Origin: an uncultured Sutterella sp.
Lineage (GTDB): Bacteria > Pseudomonadota > Gammaproteobacteria > Burkholderiales > Burkholderiaceae_F
Length of the DNA: 64,000 nt
NCBI GenBank assembly: GCA_905213905.1
Contig: CAJMKD010000002.1
Span: 191,865 to 255,864, forward strand
Reading direction: 5' to 3'
Positions 1 to 9,644 of the stretch are shown piece after piece. Both the position numbers and the translations under genes were made by a program. The notes beneath the pieces were generated by a model that made no database searches, was not told the origin of the DNA, and was given only the letters and a program-made list of their open reading frames with translations. Numbering within the stretch: the stretch's first letter is position 1; each line of letters begins with the position of its first letter.

Positions 1-1051
1 CCACTCGCGGCACCATATGCTTGATGGGCTTGATGCCGACGAGAAGGCCGGCAGCCTTCAGATCTTCAACCGCTGCCTTTCGGCATTCGTAGCGATCCAT
101 GCCGCGATACTTTTCGGGCACGTTCTCGTTCATATGCGCCGTCTTCGTCAGAACGTTGAGCAACGGCAGATTGTGGCGGCGGCCGACTTCAAAGTCGTTG
201 AAGTCGTGCGCAGGCGTGATCTTCACGCAGCCGGAACCAAATTCTCGGTCGACGTATTCGTCGGCAATGACGGGAATTTCGCGATCGGTGAGCGGGAGCT
301 TGAGCATTTTCCCAACGAGCGACTGGAAGCGCTCGTCTTCCGGATGCACAGCCACGGCCTGGTCGCCGAAAAGCGTTTCAGGGCGCGTCGTCGCCACGAC
401 AACACCTTCGGAGCCGTCAGCGCCGGGATATCGGATTTCCCAAAGGTAGCCGTCGGCTTCCTCGCTTTCAACTTCCAGATCCGAAACGGCGCTCTGCAGC
501 TTCGGATCCCAATTGACAAGCCGATTGCCGCGGTAGATGAGCCCCTGCTCATAAAGCGTGACGAAGCATTCGATAACGACCTTGGAGAGCTGGTCGTTCA
601 TCGTAAAGTAAAGACGATCCCAGTCGACGCTGTCGCCCATGCGGCGCATCTGCTGGAGAATTGTGCCGCCAGAGTACTTCTGCCACTCCCAGATCTTTTC
701 GTTAAAGGCTTCGCGGCCGATGTCTCGGCGGTCAATGCCCTGGGATTCGAGCTTGCGTTCAACCACGATCTGCGTCGCGATGCCTGCATGGTCCGTGCCG
801 GGGAGCCACATCGTGTTGTAGCCCGCCATGCGGTGGTAGCGCGTGAGCGTATCCATCACCGTCTGATTGAAGGCGTGGCCCATGTGCAGGATGCCCGTGA
901 TGTTGGGCGGCGGCAGCTGGATGGAAAAGCTCGGTTTCTTGGGATCGAGCCCGGCGCGGAAATAGCCGCGCTTTTCCCAGGTTGGGTACCAGCGGGCTTC
1001 GATCTTAGCCGGTTCAAAGCTTTTGGCAAGTTCGGTCTTGTTGTCCGTCAT
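1..1051 (-). CDS. valS: Valine--tRNA ligase, N-terminal part (runs off window)
   Basis: Charges tRNA-Val with valine in the cytoplasm. On the minus strand an open frame starts at the ATG at 1049-1051 ([20 protein letters not shown]) and stays open to the window edge, about 350 codons of the roughly 900-950 usual for the family. The class I HIGH signature is visible as [15 protein letters not shown], followed by the ValS-like stretch [13 protein letters not shown]. The editing domain begins before the edge. It lies downstream of holC and a small gene on the same strand, the holC-valS order common in proteobacteria. The KMSKS motif and C-terminal coiled coil lie outside the window. Confidence 0.96.
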   Translation of the reverse strand, partial: MTDNKTELAKSFEPAKIEARWYPTWEKRGYFRAGLDPKKPSFSIQLPPPNITGILHMGHAFNQTVMDTLTRYHRMAGYNTMWLPGTDHAGIATQIVVERKLESQGIDRRDIGREAFNEKIWEWQKYSGGTILQQMRRMGDSVDWDRLYFTMNDQLSKVVIECFVTLYEQGLIYRGNRLVNWDPKLQSAVSDLEVESEEADGYLWEIRYPGADGSEGVVVATTRPETLFGDQAVAVHPEDERFQSLVGKMLKLPLTDREIPVIADEYVDREFGSGCVKITPAHDFNDFEVGRRHNLPLLNVLTKTAHMNENVPEKYRGMDRYECRKAAVEDLKAAGLLVGIKPIKHMVPRV

Positions 1052-1215
1052 CTTGAGGTCTCAAAAGTAGAGCGGCGTAAGTCCGCAGCAACAGAGACCT
1101 CATCGAGGTCGCCGCTCGCACGGTTCCTACGCAAAAAAAAGTGAATCTATTTTCTCACGTTCCTTCTCAGTCGAGATCAGGCACTCGCTGTAGGAAGGTC
1201 ATTTGAATCGAGAAA

Positions 1216-1641
1216 TCAGTGCTTCAAAAGCTTTGAGAAATCGACTTTCTCGAGTTCCTGAAGAACGGTTTGCGCCACAATGCCGCCGAGGGCGCGTTCA
1301 ACATCGCTTTTGACGCGTGTTGCTGCATTGGCGATCGCCATATCCAGTGCATCTCGAAGTGCGCTGCGAAGCGCTTCTTCGATTCTTGGCGACAAATACG
1401 CAGCAATGGCTGCGCGGTCTGCGTCGGAAAGTGTTGCAATGGGCGAAGCTTTCGGGACGGGCTGCGGATCTGCGGCCGGGACAGCAGCTTCGGTTACGGA
1501 ATCAGGCCGAGCGCTCGACGGAGCAGTGCCGAGCATCGGTTCCTTTTGATCGACAGCAAGGTCACGGACCTCGCGCCAAGTCAGCTTGACGCGGTTTTGA
1601 AGCGTACGCGCAGAGTCGATGACGGGTTCTTGGCGTTCCAT
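1216..1641 (-). CDS. Small helical hypothetical protein between holC and valS
   Basis: About 141 residues. I do not recognise a named family with certainty; similar small proteins sit between holC and valS in Burkholderiales and are annotated as domains of unknown function. The N-terminal third is Pro/Ala/Ser-rich and probably disordered. The C-terminal half is amphipathic helix (AAYLSPRIEEALRSALRDAL onward) ending in VLQELEKVDFSKLLKH. No signal peptide or membrane segment is seen. I chose the ATG at 1641 because GGGAC lies about 8 bases upstream; the in-frame TTG at 1656 is less likely. It starts 30 bases after the holC stop, so co-transcription with holC and probably valS is expected. Confidence 0.7.
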   Translation of the reverse strand: MERQEPVIDSARTLQNRVKLTWREVRDLAVDQKEPMLGTAPSSARPDSVTEAAVPAADPQPVPKASPIATLSDADRAAIAAYLSPRIEEALRSALRDALDMAIANAATRVKSDVERALGGIVAQTVLQELEKVDFSKLLKH

Positions 1642-1670
1642 TGAAAAGCGTCCCAAAAGAAAGGAATTGA

Positions 1671-2099
1671 TTATTGGCGACGATCGTAGGCAGCAAGCTC
1701 TACGCCTGCGGCACGGTATGCACGATACCGATCGCGTGACAGCTTAAGTTCCTCGGGTTGCGTGCTGACGACATCAATAATGCGGTTGAATCGTTCAAAG
1801 TCCGTTTGCCACGTTGGCGGCAAATGATCGTCAAGAAGCAGAAGCACATCGCCGCGCAGGCTGGAGAGGTCCGAGGAAATCAGAATCGGCGTTTCAGCTG
1901 CGAGCGGCGAGCTGCTTGATACGTGCGGCAGAAAGGCGAGATCATTGAATCGCCAGAGGAGGGAATCCAGATCCCGCAGTCGCTTTTCGTCCGAGCTCCA
2001 AAGCGCGAGCGTCAGCCCGCGGCGCAAGATTGTTCTCGCGACGAGACAGGCATAGCGCAGGCGGTCGGGGACGTTGAAGTGGAAGTCGATTTTCTGCAT
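1671..2099 (-). CDS. holC: DNA polymerase III subunit chi
   Basis: Chi is part of the clamp-loader complex and links it to SSB at the replication fork. The 142-residue product begins MQKIDFHFNVPDRLRYACLV, the typical HolC N-terminus, and later shows the family's LWSSDEKRLRDLDSLLW and FLPHV stretches, then a region rich in acidic residues and prolines. The ATG at 2099 is chosen from family alignment; in-frame upstream codons would add a non-conserved 20 residues. There is no strong ribosome binding site. It heads a leftward group with the small gene at 1216-1641 and valS. Confidence 0.9.
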   Translation of the reverse strand: MQKIDFHFNVPDRLRYACLVARTILRRGLTLALWSSDEKRLRDLDSLLWRFNDLAFLPHVSSSSPLAAETPILISSDLSSLRGDVLLLLDDHLPPTWQTDFERFNRIIDVVSTQPEELKLSRDRYRAYRAAGVELAAYDRRQ

Positions 2100-2279
2100 G
2101 GCGTCATTATGGCGCATGTATCGAAGAGAAAGACTTCGGGCGCACCTCTTCAGGGTCAAGCGAACATAATCTTAAGATCGAAGATAATCCTATTAGATGA
2201 TGTGATAGCGTAAATGCGGTATTTGTGGATGTAGGCCTTGCCAAAAATATAAAACTCATGCAAAATTCATCACCTGCAC

Positions 2280-2355
2280 GGGGGGGTAGCTCAGCTGGGA
2301 GAGCGCTGCGTTCGCAATGCAGAGGTCGGGAGTTCGATCCTCCTCCTCTCCACCA
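2280..2355 (+). tRNA. tRNA-Ala (anticodon CGC)
   Basis: Complete cloverleaf. A seven-base G-rich acceptor strand (2280-2286) pairs with CCTCTCC (2345-2351), then discriminator A and an encoded CCA. Position 3-70 is the G-U pair that identifies alanine tRNAs. The anticodon loop TTCGCAA gives CGC, reading GCG. The T arm is GGGAG-TTCGATC-CTCCT. Confidence 0.95.
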
Positions 2356-2368
2356 CAGAATACCGAAA

Positions 2369-2393
2369 GGGGCGTCTGCGACGCCCCTTTTTA
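2369..2393 (+). terminator. Intrinsic terminator of tRNA-Ala
   Basis: A seven-base stem GGGGCGT/ACGCCCC with a short loop is followed directly by TTTTTA. It begins 14 bases after the tRNA CCA end, so it very likely ends the tRNA transcript. Confidence 0.85.
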
Positions 2394-2484
2394 TTTTGCT
2401 TGAAAGCTTTTAAAGCCTTGGTTTACAGGCGAAGACAAGCAAGCCATTGGCCGGTAAAGTACAGAGAACTCCAAGTAAGAACGG

Positions 2485-2556
2485 GTTCTATTGGTAGAAC
2501 TGATGGTATAACAGCTCGGAGTTTGCTGAGCCGAGACTGTAAACTTGTTATACCAT
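2485..2556. other. Paired intergenic hairpins in an AT-rich gap
   Basis: The gap between the tRNA-Ala terminator and greB (about 2394-2786) has no convincing gene. It holds GTTCTA/TAGAAC (2485-2490/2495-2500) and then a perfect 11-base inverted repeat ATGGTATAACA/TGTTATACCAT (2503-2513/2546-2556) with an inner CTCGG/CCGAG pair (2515-2519/2531-2535). There is no U-tract directly after either, so they are not plain terminators. A small RNA, a protein-binding palindrome or a relic element are all possible. Confidence 0.5.
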
Positions 2557-2786
2557 TAAAAATGTCAAGTATTTCAATAGGTTAATGTTATATAGTTCTA
2601 AGAATGTCCGTTCTGGATTGCCAAGCGAGTTGTGTAATGCAGCAAGGTATTTGGAAAAGATCGCTGTACAATCCTTTCCCATTTTGGTGCTCTTCAGAAA
2701 TCCTTGTCATAAGGTAGGTTTGTCAGCCGTGAGTTCTTTTGTTTGAACTCGGAAGAGCGTCACTTATATTTAATCGAGGCGTGAAA

Positions 2787-3344
2787 ATGGCCGAAAACGA
2801 TGATGACGAAGTGAAGCTCCCGGGGTTGCCGCCCAATACGAAGAACTACATGACGCCGGCCTGCTATCGGCGTTTGCTCGACGAGCGTGAACATCTCGTC
2901 AATGTAGAACGACCTGATGTCGTTAACGTGGTGTCCTGGGCTGCAAGCAACGGCGACCGTAGCGAAAACGGTGACTATCTTTACGGCAAACGCCGCTTGA
3001 GAGAAATCGATCGTCGCATTCGCTTCTTGAATAAGCGCATTGAATCTGCTGAAGTGGTTGATCCTGAGGCGCACCCTGAAACAGATCAGGTCTTTTTCGG
3101 GGCGACGGTTCTTTACGTCAATCAAAGGGGCGAGGAACGCAAGATTCGCATCGTCGGCATTGACGAGGCGGATGCGTCGCACGGCGACGTCAGCTGGATC
3201 AGTCCGATTGCCCGCGTATTGCTGAAGCATCACGAAGGTGATGAAGTGAAGCTGCCGACGCCGGCCACAAGCACGCATCCCGCTGGGGTCGACACAATCG
3301 AAATCTTGGAAGTTACTTACACGAACGAACAGCCGATTCCGTGA
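2787..3344 (+). CDS. greB: Transcription elongation factor GreB
   Basis: Binds the RNA polymerase secondary channel and stimulates cleavage of backtracked transcripts. The 185-residue protein has the N-terminal coiled coil with the tip motif GDRSENGDYLYGKRRLREID, whose Asp and Glu position the catalytic magnesium, and a C-terminal FKBP-like domain (VVDPEAHPETDQVFFGATV onward). The REIDRRIRFL stretch favours GreB over GreA. Start chosen at ATG 2787 with GAGG seven bases upstream; an upstream in-frame codon would add 16 non-conserved residues. It converges on spoT and is followed by its own terminator. Confidence 0.94.
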   Translation: MAENDDDEVKLPGLPPNTKNYMTPACYRRLLDEREHLVNVERPDVVNVVSWAASNGDRSENGDYLYGKRRLREIDRRIRFLNKRIESAEVVDPEAHPETDQVFFGATVLYVNQRGEERKIRIVGIDEADASHGDVSWISPIARVLLKHHEGDEVKLPTPATSTHPAGVDTIEILEVTYTNEQPIP

Positions 3345-3386
3345 GGCGTGATGCCGGGGCGATTCGGAATCGCTTCGCGGTATAGA

Positions 3387-3421
3387 AATGGCGGCAACAT
3401 TTGCGTTGCCGCCATTTTTTC
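3387..3421 (+). terminator. Terminator between convergent greB and spoT
   Basis: A perfect 12-base stem AATGGCGGCAAC/GTTGCCGCCATT (3387-3398/3405-3416) is followed by a run of T on the plus strand. It should end greB transcription; on the other strand the T-run is only TTTC, so it is weaker for spoT. Confidence 0.85.
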
Positions 3422-3441
3422 AATAAGAGCAGGCTAGAGGA

Positions 3442-5880
3442 TCAGTCTTTTTGGTGATCTTTGCCGGCCTTGCCTTCACCAGACGAATTTGTCTTGCTGG
3501 CTTTCGGCAGCTTGGCTGCGTTCTTGGCGCCTTTCGCGAGCGAGTTGTCGTCAAGGATGCGTTTGACGCGAAGCACCGCTTCATTCTGTCGAATCGTTCG
3601 CATGACGTGGATCAGATGATTCTTGTCGCGGACTTGCACGGTGACGCGCACGATCTGGTCTTTTCCTTCTTCCTCTAGCGATACTGCCGTGATGCTTGAG
3701 TTGGCTTCGGCGACAGAGGTTGCAACGACGGCAAGACCCGCATGCGCATCGGTGACGCGAACTTCCAGGGGAACGGGGAAATGTGCGCCCGGCTTCGTTG
3801 GCCCCCATTCCAGGTTCATCCAGCGTCCCGGATCAGCCTGACGGCCGCGTTCTGCGTGCGGGCAGTCGGCACGGTGAACAGTAAGACCAAGTCCAGGTCG
3901 ATTCATGCCGGTGATCTTGTCGCCCGGAATCGGATGGCAGCAAGGGGCGAGATGCTGAGCCGTACCTTCATTGCCGTTGATCATGACGGCCGGCAGTTCC
4001 AGTTCGCCTTCATGCTTGCCGCCAGCTTGCAGGAGGCTCATCAGGCGGTGAAGGACGGCCGCTGCGAGCGCCTTGCCGAGGCCGATCGATGCGTAAAGCG
4101 AAGCGACGCTCTCAACGCCAAACTCCTTGAGGAGCTTTTCCATGACGGTAGTTGGAACGGTATAGAGGTCGAGGTGCTGCTCTTCGGCGAGCGCTTCGAG
4201 CGCAAGACGCCCGAGCTTTGTCGATTCGTCGAATTGACAGGTGCGAAGATACTGACGGATTTCGGCGCGGGCTTTGCCGGAATGCACCCAGCCGAGCCAT
4301 TGCGGATTCGGGTGTGCGTCGGGATTTGTTTCGATCTGCACCATATCGCCGTTTCTGAGACTCATCGAGAGCGGCTTGGGTTCGCCGTTGATGCGGACGC
4401 CTTCCGTATGGTTGCCGACATCGGTATGAATTTCGTAGGCGAAGTCGATCGGCGTTGAGCCCTTTGGGAGCGAAATAATTTTGCCCTTCGGCGTGAAGAC
4501 GTAAATGCGGTTCGGGAAGAGGTCAACCTTGATGTTTTCGAGAAATTCTGTGCTGTCCTTGCTGGTGCGCTGAATTTCGAGCAAGTTCTGAAGCCACGCA
4601 GCCGTTCTGGATTGAAGATCCGCCGTGTCTTCGTCGGTGTTGTAGAGCCAGTGAACGAGAATCCCGTTTTCGTTGATGCGATGCATCTCTTCCGTTCGGA
4701 TCTGGTACTCGATCGGCGTGCCGTCCGGTCCGATGACTGTGGTGTGAAGGCTCTGGTAGCCGTTCGCTTTTGGTATGGCAATGAAGTCCTTAAAGCGGGC
4801 GTGTACGGGCTTATAGAGCTGATGGAGAGCGCCGAGCGTGAGGTAGCAGTCATCCTTTGTGCGGACAATGACGCGGAAGCCGTAAATATCGAGCGCATCA
4901 GAGAAAGACTGATGCTTCTCACGCATCTTGTTGTAAATGCCGTAAATCGTTTTGTCGCGGCCGAGGATGCGGCAGCGTATGCCTGATTTGGACAGCGAAG
5001 CCTTGGTTTCGTTCAGAATCCGCTCGAGAATTGCCCGTCGATTGTTGCGCGTCTTGAGGACGTTTTCGTAAAGAACTTTGTAGCGGAAGGGATAGCGGTT
5101 TGCGAAGCTCAACTCCTGCAGCTCGCGGAAGACATTGTTGAGGCCGAGGCGATGCGCAATCGGCACATAAATGTCGAGTGTTTCCTTGGCGATGCGTGCG
5201 CGTTTCTCGGGCCGCATCACGCCGAGCGTGCGCATGTTGTGCACGCGGTCGGCAAGCTTCACGAGAATCACTCGAACGTCGCGCGACATTGCAAGGAGCA
5301 TTTTGCGGAAGCTTTCTGCCTGTGCTATTTCGTTCGAGGAGAAGCGAAGCTTGTCGAGCTTGGAGACGCCGTCGACGAGCTCGGCGACGTCCGTGCCGAA
5401 TTTCTCCGCCATTTCGCGCTTGCTCGTGCCCGTATCCTCAAGCACGTCGTGCATGAGGCCCGCTTCAATGGTTTCCGCGTCCATGCGCCACGAGGCAAGA
5501 ATGGATGCGACGGCAATGGGGTGCGTAATGTAGGGCTCGCCCGATTTGCGGAACTGGCCGAGGTGCGCGTTGTCGGCGTAGCGATAGGCTTCTCGAATTT
5601 TTTCGACTTCGTGGCTCGGCAGGTAAAGGCTGCAGGTGTCGATCAGGCCCTGCGCAGTCACGACGATGTCTGGCGCCTGGGGCGTGAAGAGCGGCAGATC
5701 GGCATCGGGAAGCTTTTCAGGAATAAAAGGCCCCGGCAGCGGAACACGATGCTGATGCTTCGTAAAGCTGAAGGGCGCAATGGTCTTACGCTGCGCTCTC
5801 GGCATGGGCTGAGCGGTCAGACCGTCTTCCTTCGTGGCGTACATGTCGTCCGGGAAAAGCGGCGCTGTATCGACGGTCAT
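3442..5880 (-). CDS. spoT: Bifunctional (p)ppGpp synthetase/hydrolase (RelA/SpoT family)
   Basis: Makes and degrades the alarmone (p)ppGpp. The 812-residue protein has, in order: an N-terminal extension of about 75 residues; an HD hydrolase domain with YITHP (His120) and MHDVLEDT (His144-Asp145), so hydrolase activity is expected; the synthetase domain with YGFRVIV and ANGYQSLHTTV; a TGS domain (VFTPKGKIISLPKGSTPIDF); and a C-terminal ACT region. The intact HD pair argues against a monofunctional RelA. The ATG at 5880 has AAGGA just upstream. It is the last gene of the leftward yicC-gmk-rpoZ-spoT cluster, but a terminator-like hairpin separates it from rpoZ. The Lys/Ser-rich tail is probably disordered. 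Confidence 0.95.
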   Translation of the reverse strand: MTVDTAPLFPDDMYATKEDGLTAQPMPRAQRKTIAPFSFTKHQHRVPLPGPFIPEKLPDADLPLFTPQAPDIVVTAQGLIDTCSLYLPSHEVEKIREAYRYADNAHLGQFRKSGEPYITHPIAVASILASWRMDAETIEAGLMHDVLEDTGTSKREMAEKFGTDVAELVDGVSKLDKLRFSSNEIAQAESFRKMLLAMSRDVRVILVKLADRVHNMRTLGVMRPEKRARIAKETLDIYVPIAHRLGLNNVFRELQELSFANRYPFRYKVLYENVLKTRNNRRAILERILNETKASLSKSGIRCRILGRDKTIYGIYNKMREKHQSFSDALDIYGFRVIVRTKDDCYLTLGALHQLYKPVHARFKDFIAIPKANGYQSLHTTVIGPDGTPIEYQIRTEEMHRINENGILVHWLYNTDEDTADLQSRTAAWLQNLLEIQRTSKDSTEFLENIKVDLFPNRIYVFTPKGKIISLPKGSTPIDFAYEIHTDVGNHTEGVRINGEPKPLSMSLRNGDMVQIETNPDAHPNPQWLGWVHSGKARAEIRQYLRTCQFDESTKLGRLALEALAEEQHLDLYTVPTTVMEKLLKEFGVESVASLYASIGLGKALAAAVLHRLMSLLQAGGKHEGELELPAVMINGNEGTAQHLAPCCHPIPGDKITGMNRPGLGLTVHRADCPHAERGRQADPGRWMNLEWGPTKPGAHFPVPLEVRVTDAHAGLAVVATSVAEANSSITAVSLEEEGKDQIVRVTVQVRDKNHLIHVMRTIRQNEAVLRVKRILDDNSLAKGAKNAAKLPKASKTNSSGEGKAGKDHQKD

Positions 5881-6091
5881 GAGAAAGATTCCTTTTGATT
5901 TGTTGCTGACGGCTTGTGCATTCTTTTTGGGGAAAGCCGGATCCGTTCGGGCTTTTCCGTGCGTAACCTTTTTATCCTAAGCGCCGAGCGATTGGTGCGT
6001 CGAGAGAGAAAACGTGAAGAGCGGCGGCTGCCCTGCGTGAGCCAAGGACAAAACGGACATTCGTTTCAGACGATTGACTGGCGAGCTGAAT

Positions 6092-6139
6092 CAAAAAAGC
6101 CGGCATTGCTGCAACGAAATCGTTGCAGTTGTGCCGGCT
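6092..6139 (-). terminator. Intrinsic terminator downstream of rpoZ
   Basis: Reading leftward, AGCCGGCA/TGCCGGCT forms the outer stem (6098-6105/6132-6139) and CTGCAACG/CGTTGCAG (6109-6116/6121-6128) the inner stem, followed by TTTTTTGA. This is a classical Rho-independent terminator in the 298-base gap between rpoZ and spoT, so spoT is likely to be transcribed by read-through or from its own promoter. Confidence 0.82.
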
Positions 6140-6178
6140 CTTCGTGGTGCTTGCAAGCGAGGTGCTTCAGCGCAGCGC

Positions 6179-6382
6179 TTACGAATGAATCTGCTTCAGA
6201 AGATCCACGCCAATTTTGCCTTCAGCGATCTCGCGCAACGCGATGACGGAGGGCTTGTCCTTGGCGTCGACCAAGGGCTTGTGTCCCTGCGTGAGCTGAC
6301 GCGCGCGGTATGCGGCGACCAGAACCATCTGGAAGCGGTTCGGGATCTTCTTGAGGCAATCTTCAACGGTAATGCGGGCCAT
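6179..6382 (-). CDS. rpoZ: DNA-directed RNA polymerase subunit omega
   Basis: The omega subunit helps fold and assemble the beta' subunit of RNA polymerase. The 67-residue product [20 protein letters not shown] then VAAYRARQL matches the family throughout, and its length is typical for betaproteobacteria. It lies 66 bases after gmk on the same strand and before spoT, the conserved gmk-rpoZ-spoT order. Confidence 0.95.
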   Translation of the reverse strand: MARITVEDCLKKIPNRFQMVLVAAYRARQLTQGHKPLVDAKDKPSVIALREIAEGKIGVDLLKQIHS

Positions 6383-6448
6383 CTGTTGTCGAAAATAAAA
6401 CGATAGAGCGGGAAAAAATTAGGCCAACCTGCACAAGTGCTTTCTTCG

Positions 6449-7120
6449 TCAAACCGGAACGCCCAAGTTGGCAAATTGGTTGCGGAAACGCAGTGCCTGC
6501 TGACCGTAGGTCAGGCGGCTCGCGGTGACGATGGCTTCAAGCTGCAGGAGGGCCGCATCAAAGTCTTCATTAATTATAACGTACTCAAATTCCGGAGCAT
6601 GCGCCATCTCGGCGCCCGCGCCGAGAAGCCGGCGCGTAATCGTTTGCGGAGAATCGGTCCCGCGGTGATTGAGACGCCATTCGAGCGCTTCGATCGAGGG
6701 CGGCAAAATGAAGATTCCAACCGTGCCGGGAAAGCGATTGCGAACTTGGCGAGCGCCCTGCCAGTCGATTTCAAGCAGCACGTCGTGGCCCTTCAGCATT
6801 TCGTTTTCAATCCAGACGCGATTGGTGCCGTAATAGTTGCCATGCACAAGCGCGGATTCCAGAAATTCATCGCGCGCTTTCATCGTTTCAAACTCTTCGA
6901 CCGTGACGAAATGGTACTCACGGCCGTTGACTTCGCCGGGACGCGGGTCGCGCGTCGTGAAGGATATGGAGAGCTTGATGGTAGGCTGCTTGGCGAGAAG
7001 GGCGTTGACGAGCGTCGACTTCCCGGCGCCGGAAGGCGCTGTCACCAAGAAAAGTCGGCCGGGGTGGCGATCGGGGCTGTAAGCGTGAACGCTTTTTTCA
7101 GCGGGCTGCATCGTAGTCAT
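6449..7120 (-). CDS. gmk: Guanylate kinase
   Basis: Phosphorylates GMP to GDP with ATP. The 223-residue protein has the P-loop APSGAGKST near residues 28-36, the GMP-binding [21 protein letters not shown] segment and the [11 protein letters not shown] motif. The ATG at 7120 is preferred: the sequence TAAGGA, overlapping the yicC stop codon, sits eight bases before it. An in-frame TTG at 7141 would overlap yicC. The tight spacing suggests translational coupling with yicC. Confidence 0.95.
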   Translation of the reverse strand: MTTMQPAEKSVHAYSPDRHPGRLFLVTAPSGAGKSTLVNALLAKQPTIKLSISFTTRDPRPGEVNGREYHFVTVEEFETMKARDEFLESALVHGNYYGTNRVWIENEMLKGHDVLLEIDWQGARQVRNRFPGTVGIFILPPSIEALEWRLNHRGTDSPQTITRRLLGAGAEMAHAPEFEYVIINEDFDAALLQLEAIVTASRLTYGQQALRFRNQFANLGVPV

Positions 7121-7133
7121 GGCAATACATTCC

Positions 7134-8036
7134 TTACTCAAGATTCTGGATTTGTTCGCGCATCTGATCGATGGTGATTTTGAGCGACAGCGATGCGTTT
7201 GTCATTTCGATGGCGGCTGCTTTGGAGCCGAGCGTGTTGGCCTCTCTGTTCATTTCTTGGGCAAGAAAGTCGAGCTTGCGGCCGACAGCGCCGCCTGCGG
7301 CAAGGAGCCGTCGCACTTCTCGAATATGGGTGTCGAGACGGTTCATTTCTTCGTCGACGTCTAGGCGCATCGCGTAGAGCGTCACTTCCTGGCGGATGCG
7401 GTCGCTGACCTCGTCTTTCGTCAGTGAACCCTTTTCAGAAAGCTTTTCCGTGAGAGCTGTATTGAGTCGTTCGGCGAGCTTTTCTTCAATGTGCGCGATG
7501 ATTTCCGGAATCTTCGAGCGAATGTCGGCCACAGTTGCCGACATGGTGTCGCAATAGCCGAGGAGGACCTTGGCAAGGGAAGCGCCTTCTCTGGTGCGGG
7601 CTTCAACAAGCGCATCCAACGCGCGATTGAGAATTTCAAGCACTGATGCAGCCACGGCATCCTTATCTGTTGCCTCAGCTTCAGCGACGCCGGGAATTTC
7701 AAGAATTTCTGCAACCGTGAGTGAATCCGCTTCCGGGTTGTGCGTTTGAATCTGCTCTTGAATGGCGAGGAGGCGCTTGAGCGCAGCAACATTGATCTGA
7801 GCGGGCATCGCCGCTTCGTTGGGCTGAAGCGTCATTCGCACTTCAACCTTGCCTCGCGCGAGGCGCTTCTGAATGGTTTCGCGAACGAGCGGCTCCGTGA
7901 AGCGGATGCCTTCATCCAAGCGAAGCGTGAGGTCAAGGAAGCGGGTGTTGACGGAACGACACTCGACGGTAACGGTGCCGACAGGCGTGTTGCCGTCGGC
8001 TGTTGCGTAGCCCGTCATGCTGGCGACTGTGCTCAT
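7134..8036 (-). CDS. yicC: YicC/YloC family endoribonuclease
   Basis: YicC-family proteins are hexameric endoribonucleases that act on mRNA and small RNAs. The 300-residue product starts [15 protein letters not shown], the family signature, then [20 protein letters not shown], and ends with the conserved [18 protein letters not shown] block and a final helix. I chose the ATG at 8036, with GGAGA just upstream; the frame extends 37 codons further upstream without family similarity. It is divergent from rph across about 230 bases and heads the gmk-rpoZ cluster. Confidence 0.93.
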   Translation of the reverse strand: MSTVASMTGYATADGNTPVGTVTVECRSVNTRFLDLTLRLDEGIRFTEPLVRETIQKRLARGKVEVRMTLQPNEAAMPAQINVAALKRLLAIQEQIQTHNPEADSLTVAEILEIPGVAEAEATDKDAVAASVLEILNRALDALVEARTREGASLAKVLLGYCDTMSATVADIRSKIPEIIAHIEEKLAERLNTALTEKLSEKGSLTKDEVSDRIRQEVTLYAMRLDVDEEMNRLDTHIREVRRLLAAGGAVGRKLDFLAQEMNREANTLGSKAAAIEMTNASLSLKITIDQMREQIQNLE

Positions 8037-8270
8037 GAATTCTCCGATCGATGCTTTGCGCTCTCGCTGCAGGCTCAAAAGCTGCGGCTGGCGCTCTCCA
8101 AAAAAGCGAAACTGAAGCGGGTAAAAATAACAAAAGCGTTTGCTCAATCCCGTCGCAAAACGGACACCCGCAGAATTCGCGGCATTTTAGTTCGTTTGTA
8201 CGATTCACTGCTGTAGGATGAGTCCGCAACGCCGCATCGAAACGGCGAGTGACTTTCCGGAGTTTGAAGC

Positions 8271-8996
8271 ATGACGACAAAAAGACCCGACGGGCGGGCA
8301 AATGATCAACTGAGACCCATTTCAATTGAGCGGCACTACACCAAATATGCGGAAGGAAGCGTCCTTATTTGTGCTGGCGACACGAAAGTCATCTGCACCG
8401 CCTCCGTTACCGAAGGCGTGCCGCCATTTCTTCGCGGTAAAGGCGAGGGCTGGGTGACGGCTGAGTATGGCTTGCTGCCGAGGTCGACGGGCACGCGGTG
8501 CGAGCGAGAAGCAGCCAAGGGAAAGCAAAGCGGCCGCACACAGGAAATTCAGCGCCTCATCGGCAGAAGCCTTCGTGCCGTTGTTGACCGCAAAAAGTTG
8601 GGCGAGTACACGATCCAGATCGATTGCGACGTTATTCAGGCAGACGGCGGCACGCGCTGCGCATCCATTACTGGCGCTTGGGTTGCTCTTCGTGATGCTG
8701 TTGACTGGATGCGCCAAAAAGGATTGATTTCGGAAGAGCCAATCCAAGCGCAGGTGAGTGCGGTTTCCGTCGGTATCTGGTCGAACGAACCGGCGCTGGA
8801 CTTTAATTACGCTGAAGACAGCGCAAGCGACACTGATATGAATGTCGTTATGACGAGCGAAGGCGGTTTTGTCGAAATTCAAGGTACTGCTGAAGGGAAG
8901 CCCTTTTCGGAATCAGAATTAGCTGCGCTGATTGACTTGGCGAAACAAGGTAATAAAGCGCTTCAGGAAGCGCAGCGGCAGGCTCTGAAAAACTGA
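8271..8996 (+). CDS. rph: Ribonuclease PH
   Basis: Phosphorolytic 3'-5' exoribonuclease that trims tRNA 3' ends. The 241-residue protein shows [17 protein letters not shown] at the N-terminus, the phosphate-binding [19 protein letters not shown] region, and [20 protein letters not shown]. Full length for the family. It is followed after 41 bases by rdgB and then hemW, all rightward, a common Burkholderiales order. Confidence 0.96.
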   Translation: MTTKRPDGRANDQLRPISIERHYTKYAEGSVLICAGDTKVICTASVTEGVPPFLRGKGEGWVTAEYGLLPRSTGTRCEREAAKGKQSGRTQEIQRLIGRSLRAVVDRKKLGEYTIQIDCDVIQADGGTRCASITGAWVALRDAVDWMRQKGLISEEPIQAQVSAVSVGIWSNEPALDFNYAEDSASDTDMNVVMTSEGGFVEIQGTAEGKPFSESELAALIDLAKQGNKALQEAQRQALKN

Positions 8997-9037
8997 GTAG
9001 CAAAAACGACAATTGAGAAATAGGAAGGATCAGCGAA

Positions 9038-9640
9038 ATGCAGAGTAAAAAGCTTGTTCTTGCGTCCAACAACAAAGGTAAGCTTCGTGAATTTCAAGCC
9101 ATGTTCGATGCGCTCGGTCTCACGATTGTGGGGCAAGGTTCGCTCGGCGTCTCCGCCTGCGAGGAACCCTTCAATACGTTTGTTGAAAATTGCCTTCAGA
9201 AAGCGCGTCATGCGTCGCGAGAAACAGGTCTTCCAGCCATGGCGGATGACTCCGGACTTTGCGTGGATGCTTTAGGTGGAGCGCCCGGCGTTTTTTCTGC
9301 GAGATTTGCCGGCGAGCCCTCTGATGATGAGAAAAATAACGCGCTTTTGGTTCAGAAACTTCAAGGCGAAGTCAATCGTCGCGCGCACTATACGTGTGTT
9401 CTGGTGGCTGTCCGTTCGGCAGATGACCCCGAGCCGCTGATCGCTGAGGGCACCTGGCAGGGCGAAATTCGTGATGAGCCGGCCGGCAATGGCGGTTTCG
9501 GGTACGACCCATACTTTTATTTGCAGGCCGTTGGGAAGACGGCGGCCGAATTGACGGCGGAAGAAAAAAATGCAGTCAGCCACCGCGGTGCGGCACTTCG
9601 CATGATGGCAAAGCTTTTGAGCGAACGCTGGGGGTGGTAG
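9038..9640 (+). CDS. rdgB: dITP/XTP pyrophosphatase (RdgB/HAM1 family)
   Basis: Hydrolyses non-canonical purine nucleotides (dITP, XTP, ITP) to monophosphates, keeping them out of DNA and RNA. The 200-residue product shows LASNNKGKLREF at the N-terminus, the catalytic MADDSGLCVDALGGAPGVFSAR core, FGYDPYF, and the SHRGAAL motif near the C-terminus. AGGA lies upstream of the ATG. Between rph and hemW on the same strand, only four bases from the next start. Confidence 0.96.
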   Translation: MQSKKLVLASNNKGKLREFQAMFDALGLTIVGQGSLGVSACEEPFNTFVENCLQKARHASRETGLPAMADDSGLCVDALGGAPGVFSARFAGEPSDDEKNNALLVQKLQGEVNRRAHYTCVLVAVRSADDPEPLIAEGTWQGEIRDEPAGNGGFGYDPYFYLQAVGKTAAELTAEEKNAVSHRGAALRMMAKLLSERWGW

Positions 9641-9644
9641 ACGG

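Noticed and set aside
17..1144. Plus-strand open frame at the left edge
   Set aside because: Opposite strand of valS, whose HIGH motif and N-terminus are clear.
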